Of a stretch of DNA of 64,000 bases, positions 17,855-26,205 are shown piece after piece. Position 1 is the stretch's first letter. Every line of letters begins with the position of its first letter. A program made the translations under genes and the position numbers. The stretch is taken from the NCBI GenBank assembly GCA_039197065.1, contig JBCCUL010000002.1, forward strand, positions 1-64,000, written 5' to 3'. The DNA comes from JANQPX01 sp039197065. GTDB taxonomy: Bacteria; Pseudomonadota; Alphaproteobacteria; Geminicoccales; Geminicoccaceae. Below the pieces are notes generated by a model. It was not told where the DNA came from. It made no database searches and saw only the letters and a list, made by a program, of their open reading frames with translations.

Positions 17855-18316
17855 ATGCCGCAATGTGCAATTTCGATTCTTGTCGCCGATGACGATCCCG
17901 ATGATCGCATGATGATTCAGGAGGCCTTTGCCGAGAACCGCATCGCCAACGAAATCCGGTTTGTCGAGGATGGCGAGCAGCTCATGTCCTATCTCCGTCG
18001 GGAAGGGCCCTTCGCTGCACTTAAGGACGAGCCTTATCCCGGAATCGTGCTGCTCGACCTGAACATGCCCAAGAAGGATGGGCGCGAAGCCCTCCGCGAG
18101 CTGAAAGCGGATCCGGAACTTTGCCGGATCCCCGTCATTGTTCTCACGACATCGCAAGCCGAGGAAGACGTCGTTCGAACCTATGGGCTTGGGGTCAGTT
18201 CGTTCGTAACCAAGCCAGTGAGTTTCGAGGGGCTGGTCGATGCCGTCCGTGTGATCTGCCAATACTGGATTCAAATTGTTGCGCTGCCACCGGAATGTTC
18301 TTCCCGCCTTGCGTGA
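17855..18316 (+). CDS. Single-domain response regulator (Rcp1-like)
   Basis: This 153-residue receiver-only protein has acidic-pocket residues in ADDDPDD at 11-17, phosphoacceptor Asp68 (LLDLNMP), Thr98/Thr99 (VLTTS) and Lys120 (FVTKPVSF), all intact. Receiver-only regulators with the DDDPDD start commonly pair with phytochrome-type kinases of the HDLQEPLR class, which is exactly its neighbour upstream. With no output domain, it probably passes the phosphate on or acts by protein contact, perhaps toward the downstream double-receiver GGDEF-EAL protein, which starts ten bases later. Confidence 0.92.
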   Translation: MPQCAISILVADDDPDDRMMIQEAFAENRIANEIRFVEDGEQLMSYLRREGPFAALKDEPYPGIVLLDLNMPKKDGREALRELKADPELCRIPVIVLTTSQAEEDVVRTYGLGVSSFVTKPVSFEGLVDAVRVICQYWIQIVALPPECSSRLA

Positions 18317-18326
18317 CCTGACCACG

Positions 18327-20501
18327 ATGAAACTCCGTGTTCTCTTGGTCGAGGATGATGACGAAGACTATCTGCTCATCCGAGATCTGGTCGCTGCGCT
18401 CGAGGATCTGGAAGTCGAGCTGTTCCGGGAGTCGAACTACGACGCGGCATTGAAAACCCTGCTCGATGTCGAGATCCAAGCTTGCCTCGTGGATTATCGC
18501 ATCAACGGTACATCCGGTGTCGACTTCGTGCGCAAGCTCAAGTCGATCGGCTGCGATCTGCCCATGATCATTCTCACGGGCGCTGATGATTCTTGCGTCG
18601 ATCGTCAGGCTCTGGCCGCCGGCGCCGCCAACTTCGTGGGCAAAGGCGGTTTGGATGCGGAGCGGCTTGGTCGAGTGCTGCGCTACGCAACGCAGCAGCC
18701 GCTGCAATCCGATAGTTCGCTCAACGCCCTGTCGCCAGTGCCCTTGACGCCGATTTTGTCGGATTCTGGGCAGGTAGAAGCGATGCGCGTGCTGCTCATC
18801 GAAGACGATGAGGATGACTATTTTCTGACGCGGGAGCTGCTCGCCGACATTTTTGGCCGACATCTGGAGCTAGAGTGGGTTTCAGCCTGGCAGTCAGCTC
18901 TGGAAAGGGTTCTGGAGGGCTGCCATGATGTGGTGATTGTCGACTATCGGCTCGGCGCGCGTAACGGATTGGAGCTGGTTCGCGAGGCGGTTCATCTCGG
19001 TTGCGATATGCCATTCATTGTGCTCACCGGCGAAGGCAATCGAGAGATCGACCTTGAGGCCATGCGCGCTGGCGCCACCGACTATCTTGTCAAGGGCGAA
19101 ATCACGCCTCCTTTGCTCGACCGGTCTATTCGCTATGCTATAGAGCGCCGAAAATCTGAACGACACCTTGCGCGACTCGCCCAGATCGATCAGCTCACGG
19201 GGCTGGCCAATCGCTACCGTTTTCGAGAGTTTCTTGACCGCAGTATCGCGGTCGCCGACCGGCAGCAGAGCGCCGTTGCGCTCATGTTGATTGACCTAAA
19301 TCGGTTCAAGGTGGTCAACGACACCTACGGACATGCCGCTGGCGATTTGCTGTTGAAGGAAATTGCCGGCCGTTTGCAGCGATGCGTTCGACCCACCGAT
19401 CTTGTCGCACGGCTTGGTGGCGATGAGTTTACCATCGTGATGGTGGGCGCCGAGGACAAAGCCAAGCTCCATGCCACCGCCGAGCGCCTGTTGGCAGAGA
19501 TCCGGCAACCCATCAATATTGGAACTTGTGACGTTGATGTCGGTGCCAGCATCGGCATCGCCCACTACCCAAATGACGCAACATGCGCCGACTCCATTAT
19601 CGTCAGCGCCGACACGGCTATGTACGCCGGCAAGGGACAGCAAGCAGGCAGTTTTCACTTCTACACGCCGGAGATGCACCGTCGCGCTGCTTTTCGACTG
19701 GAGCTTGAGCGGAATCTTCGTCGCGCCATCCGGCAACAACAATTTGAACTCTACTTCCAGCCGCAAGTCGACCTTCGCTCGGGCCGGCTCCTAGGTTTTG
19801 AAGCCTTACTTCGCTGGCATCATCCTGAATTCGGGCTCATCGCACCAGGAGAATTCATTGAACTTGCCGAAGAAAGCAGCCTGATCATCCCGATCGGCGA
19901 ATGGGCATTGAAGACCACCTGCGCACAACTCGCCGCCTGGCGCGATGCCCGCCTGCCTGAGGTCCATATCGCGGTCAACTTCTCGGCGAGGCAGTTCCAG
20001 GACGAAGGCCTTCTGGATCTGGTGCGAACGACCCTTTCGGACTATGACCTGCCATCGCGCACCCTCGAAATCGAGATCACGGAGAGCGATATTCTGCAGA
20101 ATCCGACCGAAGCCAATCGGCTTCTGAACTGTTTTTCGGATCTTGGGATTCGCGTAGCACTCGACGATTTCGGCACAGGATACTCTTCACTCAACCACCT
20201 GCGCGTCTTCCCCGGCGCTATCATCAAGATCGATCAGTCTTTCATTCGAGACATTGAGACATCAACCAGCAATCGTGCGATTGTCCATTCGCTGATCGCC
20301 ATGGCCCATGATCTGGACCTGAAAGTCGTTGCCGAGGGTGTCGAGAAGCCCTCGCAGCTAGAATATCTCCAAAGTCGCGATTGCGACATCGTTCAAGGCT
20401 ACCTGATATCCAGGCCCATGCCCGCATGCGCCATCGCATCGGAACTGTTCGATAGGAACTTGCTACCCGTGGCATCTATGGCCATGGAGGGCATTGCCTG
20501 A
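18327..20501 (+). CDS. REC-REC-GGDEF-EAL cyclic-di-GMP signalling protein
   Basis: This 724-residue protein carries two receiver domains, with Asp56, Thr84 and Lys106, and Asp206, Thr234 and Lys256, so both look phosphorylatable. A diguanylate cyclase domain follows with GGDEF at 364-368 and an RxxD inhibitory site (RPTD, 355-358) five residues before it. The phosphodiesterase domain has EALLR at 492-496 and DDFGTGYSS further on. Both enzymatic motifs are intact, so it could make or break c-di-GMP depending on phosphorylation. It is the third gene of an apparent operon with a kinase and a receiver. The ATG at 18327 gives the normal receiver N-terminus MKLRVLLVEDD. Confidence 0.93.
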   Translation: MKLRVLLVEDDDEDYLLIRDLVAALEDLEVELFRESNYDAALKTLLDVEIQACLVDYRINGTSGVDFVRKLKSIGCDLPMIILTGADDSCVDRQALAAGAANFVGKGGLDAERLGRVLRYATQQPLQSDSSLNALSPVPLTPILSDSGQVEAMRVLLIEDDEDDYFLTRELLADIFGRHLELEWVSAWQSALERVLEGCHDVVIVDYRLGARNGLELVREAVHLGCDMPFIVLTGEGNREIDLEAMRAGATDYLVKGEITPPLLDRSIRYAIERRKSERHLARLAQIDQLTGLANRYRFREFLDRSIAVADRQQSAVALMLIDLNRFKVVNDTYGHAAGDLLLKEIAGRLQRCVRPTDLVARLGGDEFTIVMVGAEDKAKLHATAERLLAEIRQPINIGTCDVDVGASIGIAHYPNDATCADSIIVSADTAMYAGKGQQAGSFHFYTPEMHRRAAFRLELERNLRRAIRQQQFELYFQPQVDLRSGRLLGFEALLRWHHPEFGLIAPGEFIELAEESSLIIPIGEWALKTTCAQLAAWRDARLPEVHIAVNFSARQFQDEGLLDLVRTTLSDYDLPSRTLEIEITESDILQNPTEANRLLNCFSDLGIRVALDDFGTGYSSLNHLRVFPGAIIKIDQSFIRDIETSTSNRAIVHSLIAMAHDLDLKVVAEGVEKPSQLEYLQSRDCDIVQGYLISRPMPACAIASELFDRNLLPVASMAMEGIA

Positions 20502-20563
20502 GCTCTCGCCCTGCTGCTGTTTCGACCGCGTGCGATCGGAAACGGCTCTAGGCCATCACGCCC

Positions 20564-20683
20564 ATGGCCACCGGCTGCACCAAGCTTGCCCTGACATTCC
20601 TTTTGGTCATCTCAATCTTTGCCGCAATTCCGGTCACGACATGGCTGCTCGGCCATGACCTTGGCCCAACCCCCCGCTCTTAA
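20564..20683 (+). CDS. Possible 39-residue single-helix membrane protein
   Basis: A short reading frame MATGCTKLALTF...TTWLLGHD contains one strongly hydrophobic stretch (residues 8-29) flanked by a lysine and a histidine/aspartate tail. It has no clear ribosome site, and I do not recognise a family. It is the only candidate gene in the 456-base gap between 20502 and 20957; the rest of that gap shows nothing else. It could be real or chance. Confidence 0.2.
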   Translation: MATGCTKLALTFLLVISIFAAIPVTTWLLGHDLGPTPRS

Positions 20684-20957
20684 GCGGTGTCCGTCGAATA
20701 CATCCTGTCCCTAGGCGTCAGTTCGGCGGCGGTCGCTCAGTTGGCTTTCTCATATGGCGGATGATTTGGCTTCGATTGTCAATTTTCCGGACTTCCATCG
20801 TCTGCCGGGGCAGCTGACGCTTTGATGTTGTTTGTATCGTTTATTTGGCCGGTCGATGCATAGGTGGTCACCGGCTTCGAGCAGCTAAACTGCATCTTTC
20901 GCTGTGACGTTGCTCGCCCGGCTGTATGCGGTGATCAGTCATGACAGACCGAAGTCT

Positions 20958-22277
20958 CTAGTCCTCGCGCATGGCTCTGGCGATCTGGTCTGTTAATGGT
21001 TTGGTCAGATAGCTGATCGGCGTTCGAACCTCGGTGCGAAGATAGGCCTCCACGGGCATGCCCGGAAGGAGTTCGGCCTTGTTGATGGCTTCATCGAGTT
21101 CAGGCTCGTCCAGGCTGATCTCGACGGCGTAGAAACTCTCCCCGGACTGGTCGTCGACTCGTCGGTCTGCCGAGATGGTATGCACGTGACCACTGATCGA
21201 CGGCGTGGTGTGTGCGTTAAAGGCCGGAAAGCGCACGTCCACCTCTTGTCCCAGATGAACGCTGTCGATCTCGTTTGGCGTCACCTCAACCGCGACGATC
21301 AAGGCTTCATCCTCGGGCACGATGTAAAGGAGCGGCTCCGCCGATTGAATGACCGACTCGCGAGCGTGGACGGCCAGCGCGTGGACGATGCCCGAACGGG
21401 GTGCGCGCACGTCCATGCGCGCGAGCCGATCCGCAATCGCGATCCTCTGCTGTTTCAGTTCCGCAACCTCCGCATGAAGGGACCGAAGCCCGTTGATCGC
21501 CTCTTCACGTCTGTTACCATCAAGCTGGAGGAGGGCTACGCGGGTTGCCGCAATTTCGCTTTCCGCCTCGGCGATCGCCGCTTGGAGACCAGCGGTTTCG
21601 CCTTCGAGACGCGCGGATTCGCGCTTGAGTGCGCTCAAAGGTGCTGCCGTTGCTAGGCCTTTCTCGAAGAGGGCCTGCTGGGCTGTGACCTCCTCAGCGA
21701 TCAGATCGGACTGAAGCTTCAGCGCTTCGATCTGCTGAGCCGACCCGTCGATACGTATTTTGATCTGCTCGATCCGGCTCGAAAGCTGTGCCCTTTCGGC
21801 TTCGATGCTCTCCAGCCTGGCCTGAAAGAGCTTCCGCTGACCGCTCGCTACCGAAGTGAGATCCGCGTCGCCAATGAGGCGATCTCGAAGCTCGGCCGGC
21901 AGCGGCATGGAGCGTTCGCCATCACGTTCGGCGGTTAGGCGCGCGATTGTCGTCATCGCTTCATCGAGCTGAACGTCGATGATTGCAAGCTCGGCCCTTG
22001 GCCTGGTCTTGTCGAGACGGAGCAGCACGTCACCCGCCGCCACATCGTCTCCATCCTTGACCAGGATTTCAGCGACGATCCCTCCTTCGGGGTGCTCGAC
22101 GACCTGCCTGTTGCTCTCCTTTCGAAGTTCGCCTGATGTGATCACGGCGCCTGCAAGCTCAGCCAGAGCCGACCAGCCGCCGACGCCTCCGACCAAGAGA
22201 ACCAGAGTGATGATACCGGTCGCGACATAGGATCTAGGATTCCAGGGATCACGCTCTTTCGTTGTCGGCGCGCTCAT
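20958..22277 (-). CDS. Type I secretion membrane fusion protein (HlyD/PrtE family)
   Basis: This 439-residue adaptor has a single transmembrane helix at about 17-38, a first lipoyl half with GGIVAEILVKDGDDVAAGDVLLRLD at about 65-89, a long alpha-hairpin coiled coil at about 90-285, and the returning lipoyl/beta-barrel part with VRAPRSGIVHALAVH. The C-terminus PLTDQIARAMRED fits HlyD-type adaptors of type I secretion. Its start overlaps the stop of the upstream ABC gene by four bases (ATGA), so translation is coupled. It bridges the inner-membrane ABC exporter to a TolC-like outer-membrane channel, which is not encoded here. Confidence 0.92.
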   Translation of the reverse strand: MSAPTTKERDPWNPRSYVATGIITLVLLVGGVGGWSALAELAGAVITSGELRKESNRQVVEHPEGGIVAEILVKDGDDVAAGDVLLRLDKTRPRAELAIIDVQLDEAMTTIARLTAERDGERSMPLPAELRDRLIGDADLTSVASGQRKLFQARLESIEAERAQLSSRIEQIKIRIDGSAQQIEALKLQSDLIAEEVTAQQALFEKGLATAAPLSALKRESARLEGETAGLQAAIAEAESEIAATRVALLQLDGNRREEAINGLRSLHAEVAELKQQRIAIADRLARMDVRAPRSGIVHALAVHARESVIQSAEPLLYIVPEDEALIVAVEVTPNEIDSVHLGQEVDVRFPAFNAHTTPSISGHVHTISADRRVDDQSGESFYAVEISLDEPELDEAINKAELLPGMPVEAYLRTEVRTPISYLTKPLTDQIARAMRED

Positions 22278-24070
22278 CGGCTGCTCCCAATGATTTTCAG
22301 ACGCTGTCTGAGGCTTCCGGCATTACGTGCGACGTTCCTCAAGACGTCTTCCCGCGGTCCGAAATCGACCTTCACGCCTTTCTCCATGACGAGGAGGGTA
22401 TCGCAGGCGGCGATCGCCGAGGGGCGATGGGCGATGACGACAACGGTCTGCCCATTGGCCTTCATCCGTTCGATCGCGGCGATGACCGCGCGTTCACCTT
22501 CCAGATCGAGATTGGCGTTGGGTTCGTCCAGCACGATCAGTGCTGGGTCTTTGTAGAGGGCTCTCGCAAGGGCGATGCGCTGGCGTTGCCCGCCGGAGAG
22601 ATTGACGCCACCGTCGCCCACCTGGGTGTCATAGCCGTCAGGCAGGCCCAGGATCATCTCGTGAGCATCGGCCATGCCGGCCGCGTCGATAACCGCCATA
22701 TCGTCGATGACGCCAAAGCGGGCGATGTTCTCGCCGACCGTGCCTGCGAACAGAGCCACATCCTGGGGCAGGTAGCCAAGCCAGGCGCCGAGCTGATCCG
22801 GTTCATAGTGATCGAGCGTGGCGCCGTCGAGTCGGATGTCGCCGTCGGCCGCCGGCCAGACACCCACCAGCGCGCGTGCGAGGCTGGATTTACCCGAAGC
22901 GCTCTTTCCGATGACGCCGAGTGCCATGCCTGGCTCGAGTGAGAAGCTGACATTCTTGATCACCGACAGGCTTTGGCCTGGTGGCGCGACCGTAACCTCA
23001 CTAAGATCCAAAATCCCCCTGGGACGCGGCAGCCGAACACGTGCGTTGTTCGAGGGGGCGGTTTGATCGAGCAACGATCGGAGGGTCCGCCAGCTTTCAA
23101 GACCGCGCAGCATGACCGGCCATTGCGAGACCAGTTGATCGATCGGCGCCAGCGCCCGGCCCATCAAGATGGAGGCGGCGATCATCATGCCGGGCGTGAT
23201 CTCCTGGCCGATCGCCAGGGCCGCGCCAAGCGCCAGCATGGCGGACTGGAAGAACAGCCGAAGGGTCTTGATGGTGACGGAAAATCCGGCAGTTCGTTCA
23301 TGCCCCAGCATGTGCAGATGCAGGGCATCACGTCGGGATCGTCCCAAACGTTCGGTCGCGGCCTGACCCATGCCGAGTGCTCGAACCACCTCTGCGCGCC
23401 TGGCGAAACCGTTTTCAAGCGTGAGCGCTGACTGCTTTGCTTCGCTCGCGTTCTGCAGCGGTGTGCGTGACAGGATATTGTTGATGATCGCCAGGCCGAC
23501 GACAAGCAGACCGGCGGCCAGGGCCAGGGTTCCCATGCTCCAATGGAACAGGAAAATCACGGCGAAGAAGAGAGGCGACCAGGGAAGGTCGAACAACGCC
23601 AAAGGACCATTGCCGCTAAGCGTCTGACGGATGGACTCAAGCGCTCGCAGCCCCTTGCCATCAGCATTGGCTGTATCTTGAAGGGAGCCTCGGAAAAGCC
23701 GCTGATCGAACAGGCTTTCGATCTTGGCGCCTGCGCGCGACATGAGCCTTCCGCGGACCAGGTCCAGCACGCCCGTGAACAGGAATAGGGCGGAAACCAA
23801 GCCGAATAGGGCGGCCAGGGTCGGCAGCGAACCGGAGCTGAGCACGCGGTCATAGACCTGCAGCATGAAGAGCGGGCCGGTCAGCATCAAAAGATTGACG
23901 AAGACACTGAAGATAGCCGTCCAGACAAAGATCCGGCGAATGAAACGGCGGCCCTCGGCGCGCGCTGCATCAAGGGAGGGATTTGTCTTGCGTTCGCCGG
24001 AAGATGCGCTGTCTTGCTGAGCAGGAATAGCCAAAGACCTCGCATCTCTTGTCGCGATCGTAGCGTTCAT
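22274..24070 (-). CDS. Type I secretion ABC permease/ATPase (PrtD family)
   Basis: This 598-residue half-transporter has six transmembrane helices in about residues 45-310, then an ATPase domain with Walker A GKSASGKSS, signature LSGGQRQRIALARAL and Walker B LIVLDEPNANLD. It has no N-terminal C39 peptidase domain, matching the PrtD/LipB-type exporters of proteins with uncleaved C-terminal signals. The ATG at 24070 is preferred because GGAG lies seven bases upstream; a GTG at 24100 lacks spacing. It lies downstream of a fasciclin-domain gene with no signal peptide, its likely cargo, separated by a strong hairpin. Confidence 0.92.
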   Translation of the reverse strand: MNATIATRDARSLAIPAQQDSASSGERKTNPSLDAARAEGRRFIRRIFVWTAIFSVFVNLLMLTGPLFMLQVYDRVLSSGSLPTLAALFGLVSALFLFTGVLDLVRGRLMSRAGAKIESLFDQRLFRGSLQDTANADGKGLRALESIRQTLSGNGPLALFDLPWSPLFFAVIFLFHWSMGTLALAAGLLVVGLAIINNILSRTPLQNASEAKQSALTLENGFARRAEVVRALGMGQAATERLGRSRRDALHLHMLGHERTAGFSVTIKTLRLFFQSAMLALGAALAIGQEITPGMMIAASILMGRALAPIDQLVSQWPVMLRGLESWRTLRSLLDQTAPSNNARVRLPRPRGILDLSEVTVAPPGQSLSVIKNVSFSLEPGMALGVIGKSASGKSSLARALVGVWPAADGDIRLDGATLDHYEPDQLGAWLGYLPQDVALFAGTVGENIARFGVIDDMAVIDAAGMADAHEMILGLPDGYDTQVGDGGVNLSGGQRQRIALARALYKDPALIVLDEPNANLDLEGERAVIAAIERMKANGQTVVVIAHRPSAIAACDTLLVMEKGVKVDFGPREDVLRNVARNAGSLRQRLKIIGSSR

Positions 24071-24119
24071 GCTTCGTCTCCACGGATCATCGTGGATCAC
24101 CTCTCCGGGCTATTGAGAT

Positions 24120-24163
24120 CTGCCGGACGCCGATCGATGTCCGTTTCCTTCGGCGTCCGGCAG
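24120..24163 (-). terminator. Strong hairpin between the cargo gene and the exporter gene
   Basis: CTGCCGGACGCCGA (24120-24133) and TCGGCGTCCGGCAG (24150-24163) form 14 perfect base pairs around a 16-base loop, 21 bases after the fasciclin gene's stop. It has no U run. It probably acts as a partial terminator or a 3' stabiliser that gives more cargo transcript than exporter transcript, as is usual in type I secretion operons. Confidence 0.65.
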
Positions 24164-24183
24164 GCGTCTGCTTTGCTCGACCG

Positions 24184-25371
24184 CTAGCTCATGCAGGCAT
24201 CGTCGTATGATCGTTCGTCCATAGGGACAGGGTCATCCATCGGCGGCATGGAACTGAGGTCGAACGAATCGTCGGCGGTCATCGACACATCAGATGTCGC
24301 TTCGTCGTCCGCGCCCGGCACGTCGATCGGCAACAGAACACGATCGATGCTCTGGATGGTCCCGTTCGACGTTTCGATGTCGGTCAGGCCTTCGATAAAC
24401 TCGGGATTTTCGATATCGGGGTCCTGGTCTCCCAACTCCGTGCCGCTGACATGGATGTCGACACCGAGCGCTGTCTCGACCGTGCCATCAGCCTGCAGGT
24501 CCTCGACGGTCCGCCCGCCCGGCGAGACGTGATAGAGAAGCACGTCGCGGAGGAGCGGGATCGGATCGCCATCCGGTGAAAGCTCAGTGAGCGCTTGAAC
24601 GATCGCCTCAAACGCGCCGGCATCGTCGCCATCCTCGATATCGGCGCCGAGGTCGCGCGCCAGTTGGATGAAAGCGTCGTCGGTCGGTGCGAACACCGTG
24701 AAGTCCGCTTCGGGATCGGCGACCACATCGACGAGATCGGCGGCCTGCAGCGCTTGCAGCAGGATATCGAAATCCCCGCCATCGCCGTCAAACGTACCGC
24801 CCGACTGCAAAACGACATCGGCGATGGTCGGTTCCGGTTCTCCGCCAGGCAGGTCGATCGGCAACAACACCCGGTCGATCACCTGCACAATGCCGTTGGA
24901 CGCCTGGATGTCAGTCAAGCCTTCAACGAACTCCGGATTCTCGATGTCGGGATCCTGATCGTTCAGCTCGGTGCCATTGACGTCGAAGGTCACGCCAAGC
25001 GCGGTTTCGATGGTTCCATCCTCTTGGAGATGGGCGACATCACGAGCCCCGGGCGCCACATGGTAGAGCAAAACGTCCTTCAACAACGGAATGGGATCGC
25101 CATCGGGTGATAGCGCCGTCAGCGCTTCGACGATGGCATTGAAGGCCGCTTCATCATCACCGTCTTCAACGTCGGCGCCGAGGCTGCGGGCAAGCTCGAC
25201 AAAAGCGTCATCAGTAGGCGCGAACACGGTAAAGTCCGCATGGGGGTCGGCGACGACATCGATGAGATCGGCTGCCTCGAGTGCCCTTCTCAAGATGTCG
25301 AAATCGTCGCCTTCGCCGTCGAAAACTCCATCAGAGGTTTTGACGATATCCGCGATGGTGGGATGTGACAT
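24184..25371 (-). CDS. Tandem fasciclin (FAS1) domain protein, probable type I secretion cargo
   Basis: This 395-residue protein is built of two very similar FAS1 domains (about residues 4-175 and 180-350). Each has TVFAPTDDAF (H1 motif), LLYHV and the closing IDRVLLPID (H2 motif). It is very acidic, with repeated DGD/DPD stretches. It has no signal peptide (MSHPTIADIV) and ends in an acidic, serine-rich tail rich in D, S and M, consistent with an uncleaved C-terminal secretion signal. The exporter genes lie directly downstream on the same strand. FAS1 domains mediate adhesion; I infer a secreted adhesive or matrix protein. No RTX nonapeptides are present. Confidence 0.88.
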   Translation of the reverse strand: MSHPTIADIVKTSDGVFDGEGDDFDILRRALEAADLIDVVADPHADFTVFAPTDDAFVELARSLGADVEDGDDEAAFNAIVEALTALSPDGDPIPLLKDVLLYHVAPGARDVAHLQEDGTIETALGVTFDVNGTELNDQDPDIENPEFVEGLTDIQASNGIVQVIDRVLLPIDLPGGEPEPTIADVVLQSGGTFDGDGGDFDILLQALQAADLVDVVADPEADFTVFAPTDDAFIQLARDLGADIEDGDDAGAFEAIVQALTELSPDGDPIPLLRDVLLYHVSPGGRTVEDLQADGTVETALGVDIHVSGTELGDQDPDIENPEFIEGLTDIETSNGTIQSIDRVLLPIDVPGADDEATSDVSMTADDSFDLSSMPPMDDPVPMDERSYDDACMS

Positions 25372-25403
25372 GAGCGTTCTCCCTGCGCTTTGGTCGATTT
25401 CAG

Positions 25404-25916
25404 TTAGGGAAGGATGACGGCGTCAATGATGTGGATGACGCCATTCGACGCCTCGACGTCAGCGGCGACCACGCTTGCACCATCGACGTTGACGCCATCA
25501 CCCGTGGCGTCGATGGCAACCGTCGTGCCCTGGACCGTCTCCGCATCGATCGCCTGCCCCGCAAGGTCTGACGACATCACCTTGCCCGGCACGACGTGAT
25601 AGGTGAGCACGGCGACCAGCTGGTCCTTGTTTTCCGGCTTCAAGAGATCTTCGACGGTGCCGGCAGGAAGTGCTTCAAAGGCTGCATCCGTGGGCGCGAA
25701 AACCGTGAACGGGCCATCACTCTGCAATGTCTCCACCAGGCCAGCAGCCTGCACCGCGGCGACCAGCGTGTTGAAGTCATCCGCAGCCACCGCTGTTTCG
25801 ACGATGTCCATCTTGACGGCCGCGGCGGGCTTTACAGCTGCCGTGGGCTGAACATCCGAGGTCGCCGCGCAGGCGCCCAATGCCAACAAGCTAACTAACG
25901 CAAGAGTTCGCAACAT
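25404..25916 (-). CDS. Fasciclin (FAS1) domain lipoprotein
   Basis: This 170-residue protein has a lipoprotein signal with lipobox LGAC (Cys16) followed by a single FAS1 domain with FTVFAPTDAAFEALPAGT, LTYHVVPGK and the end VIHIIDAVILP. The start at 25916 is set by GAGGAG upstream; an earlier in-frame start would bury the signal. Asp is absent at +2 (CAATSD), so outer-membrane sorting is likely. It lies 32 bases upstream of the tandem-FAS1 gene, so it appears to be the first gene of the secretion operon and could anchor or receive the secreted protein at the surface. Confidence 0.88.
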   Translation of the reverse strand: MLRTLALVSLLALGACAATSDVQPTAAVKPAAAVKMDIVETAVAADDFNTLVAAVQAAGLVETLQSDGPFTVFAPTDAAFEALPAGTVEDLLKPENKDQLVAVLTYHVVPGKVMSSDLAGQAIDAETVQGTTVAIDATGDGVNVDGASVVAADVEASNGVIHIIDAVILP

Positions 25917-25939
25917 TGATTGATCTCCTCTGTTTATGA

Positions 25940-25956
25940 ATGGGAAATTTTCCCAT
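25940..25956. promoter_or_regulatory. ATGGGA-N5-TCCCAT palindrome upstream of the fasciclin operon
   Basis: ATGGGA (25940-25945) and TCCCAT (25951-25956) flank five bases, 24 bases before the ATG at 25916. A degenerate copy, ATGTGC-N5-TCCCAT, lies at 25998-26014. The same perfect motif occurs at 28151-28167 ahead of the DUF6502 operon. Between the two copies a -35-like TTGACG (minus strand, 25986-25991) is present. I infer an operator for a dimeric regulator. Confidence 0.55.
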
Positions 25957-26126
25957 GTGCTGAGTAAGCGGTAAGCCAAGTGTTCCGTCAAGAAGAAATG
26001 TGCAAATATCCCATTTTTATGAAAAACGTCGTGAGAAAATAGCGAGTTGGGGAGCCGAAACCTGGCGCTTTTTCCAACTAGATGGAGTCATCTGGTCAGT
26101 CGGAAGAACCTTGGATTTCAGAGAGA

Positions 26127-26159
26127 TAGAGCGCCCATTCCTATCGAATGGACGCTCTA
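26127..26159 (-). terminator. Hairpin after the DUF5666 gene
   Basis: TAGAGCGCCCATTC (26127-26140) pairs with GAATGGACGCTCTA (26146-26159) with one mismatch and a five-base loop. On the minus strand it follows the DUF5666 gene and is trailed by TCTCTCT. The rest of the 289-base gap to 25917 holds the fasciclin operon promoter and no gene. Confidence 0.5.
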
Positions 26160-26205
26160 AGACTTCGTCAGGATGGCGCGCGAGATGTGATCGACGGGCT
26201 CTGGC

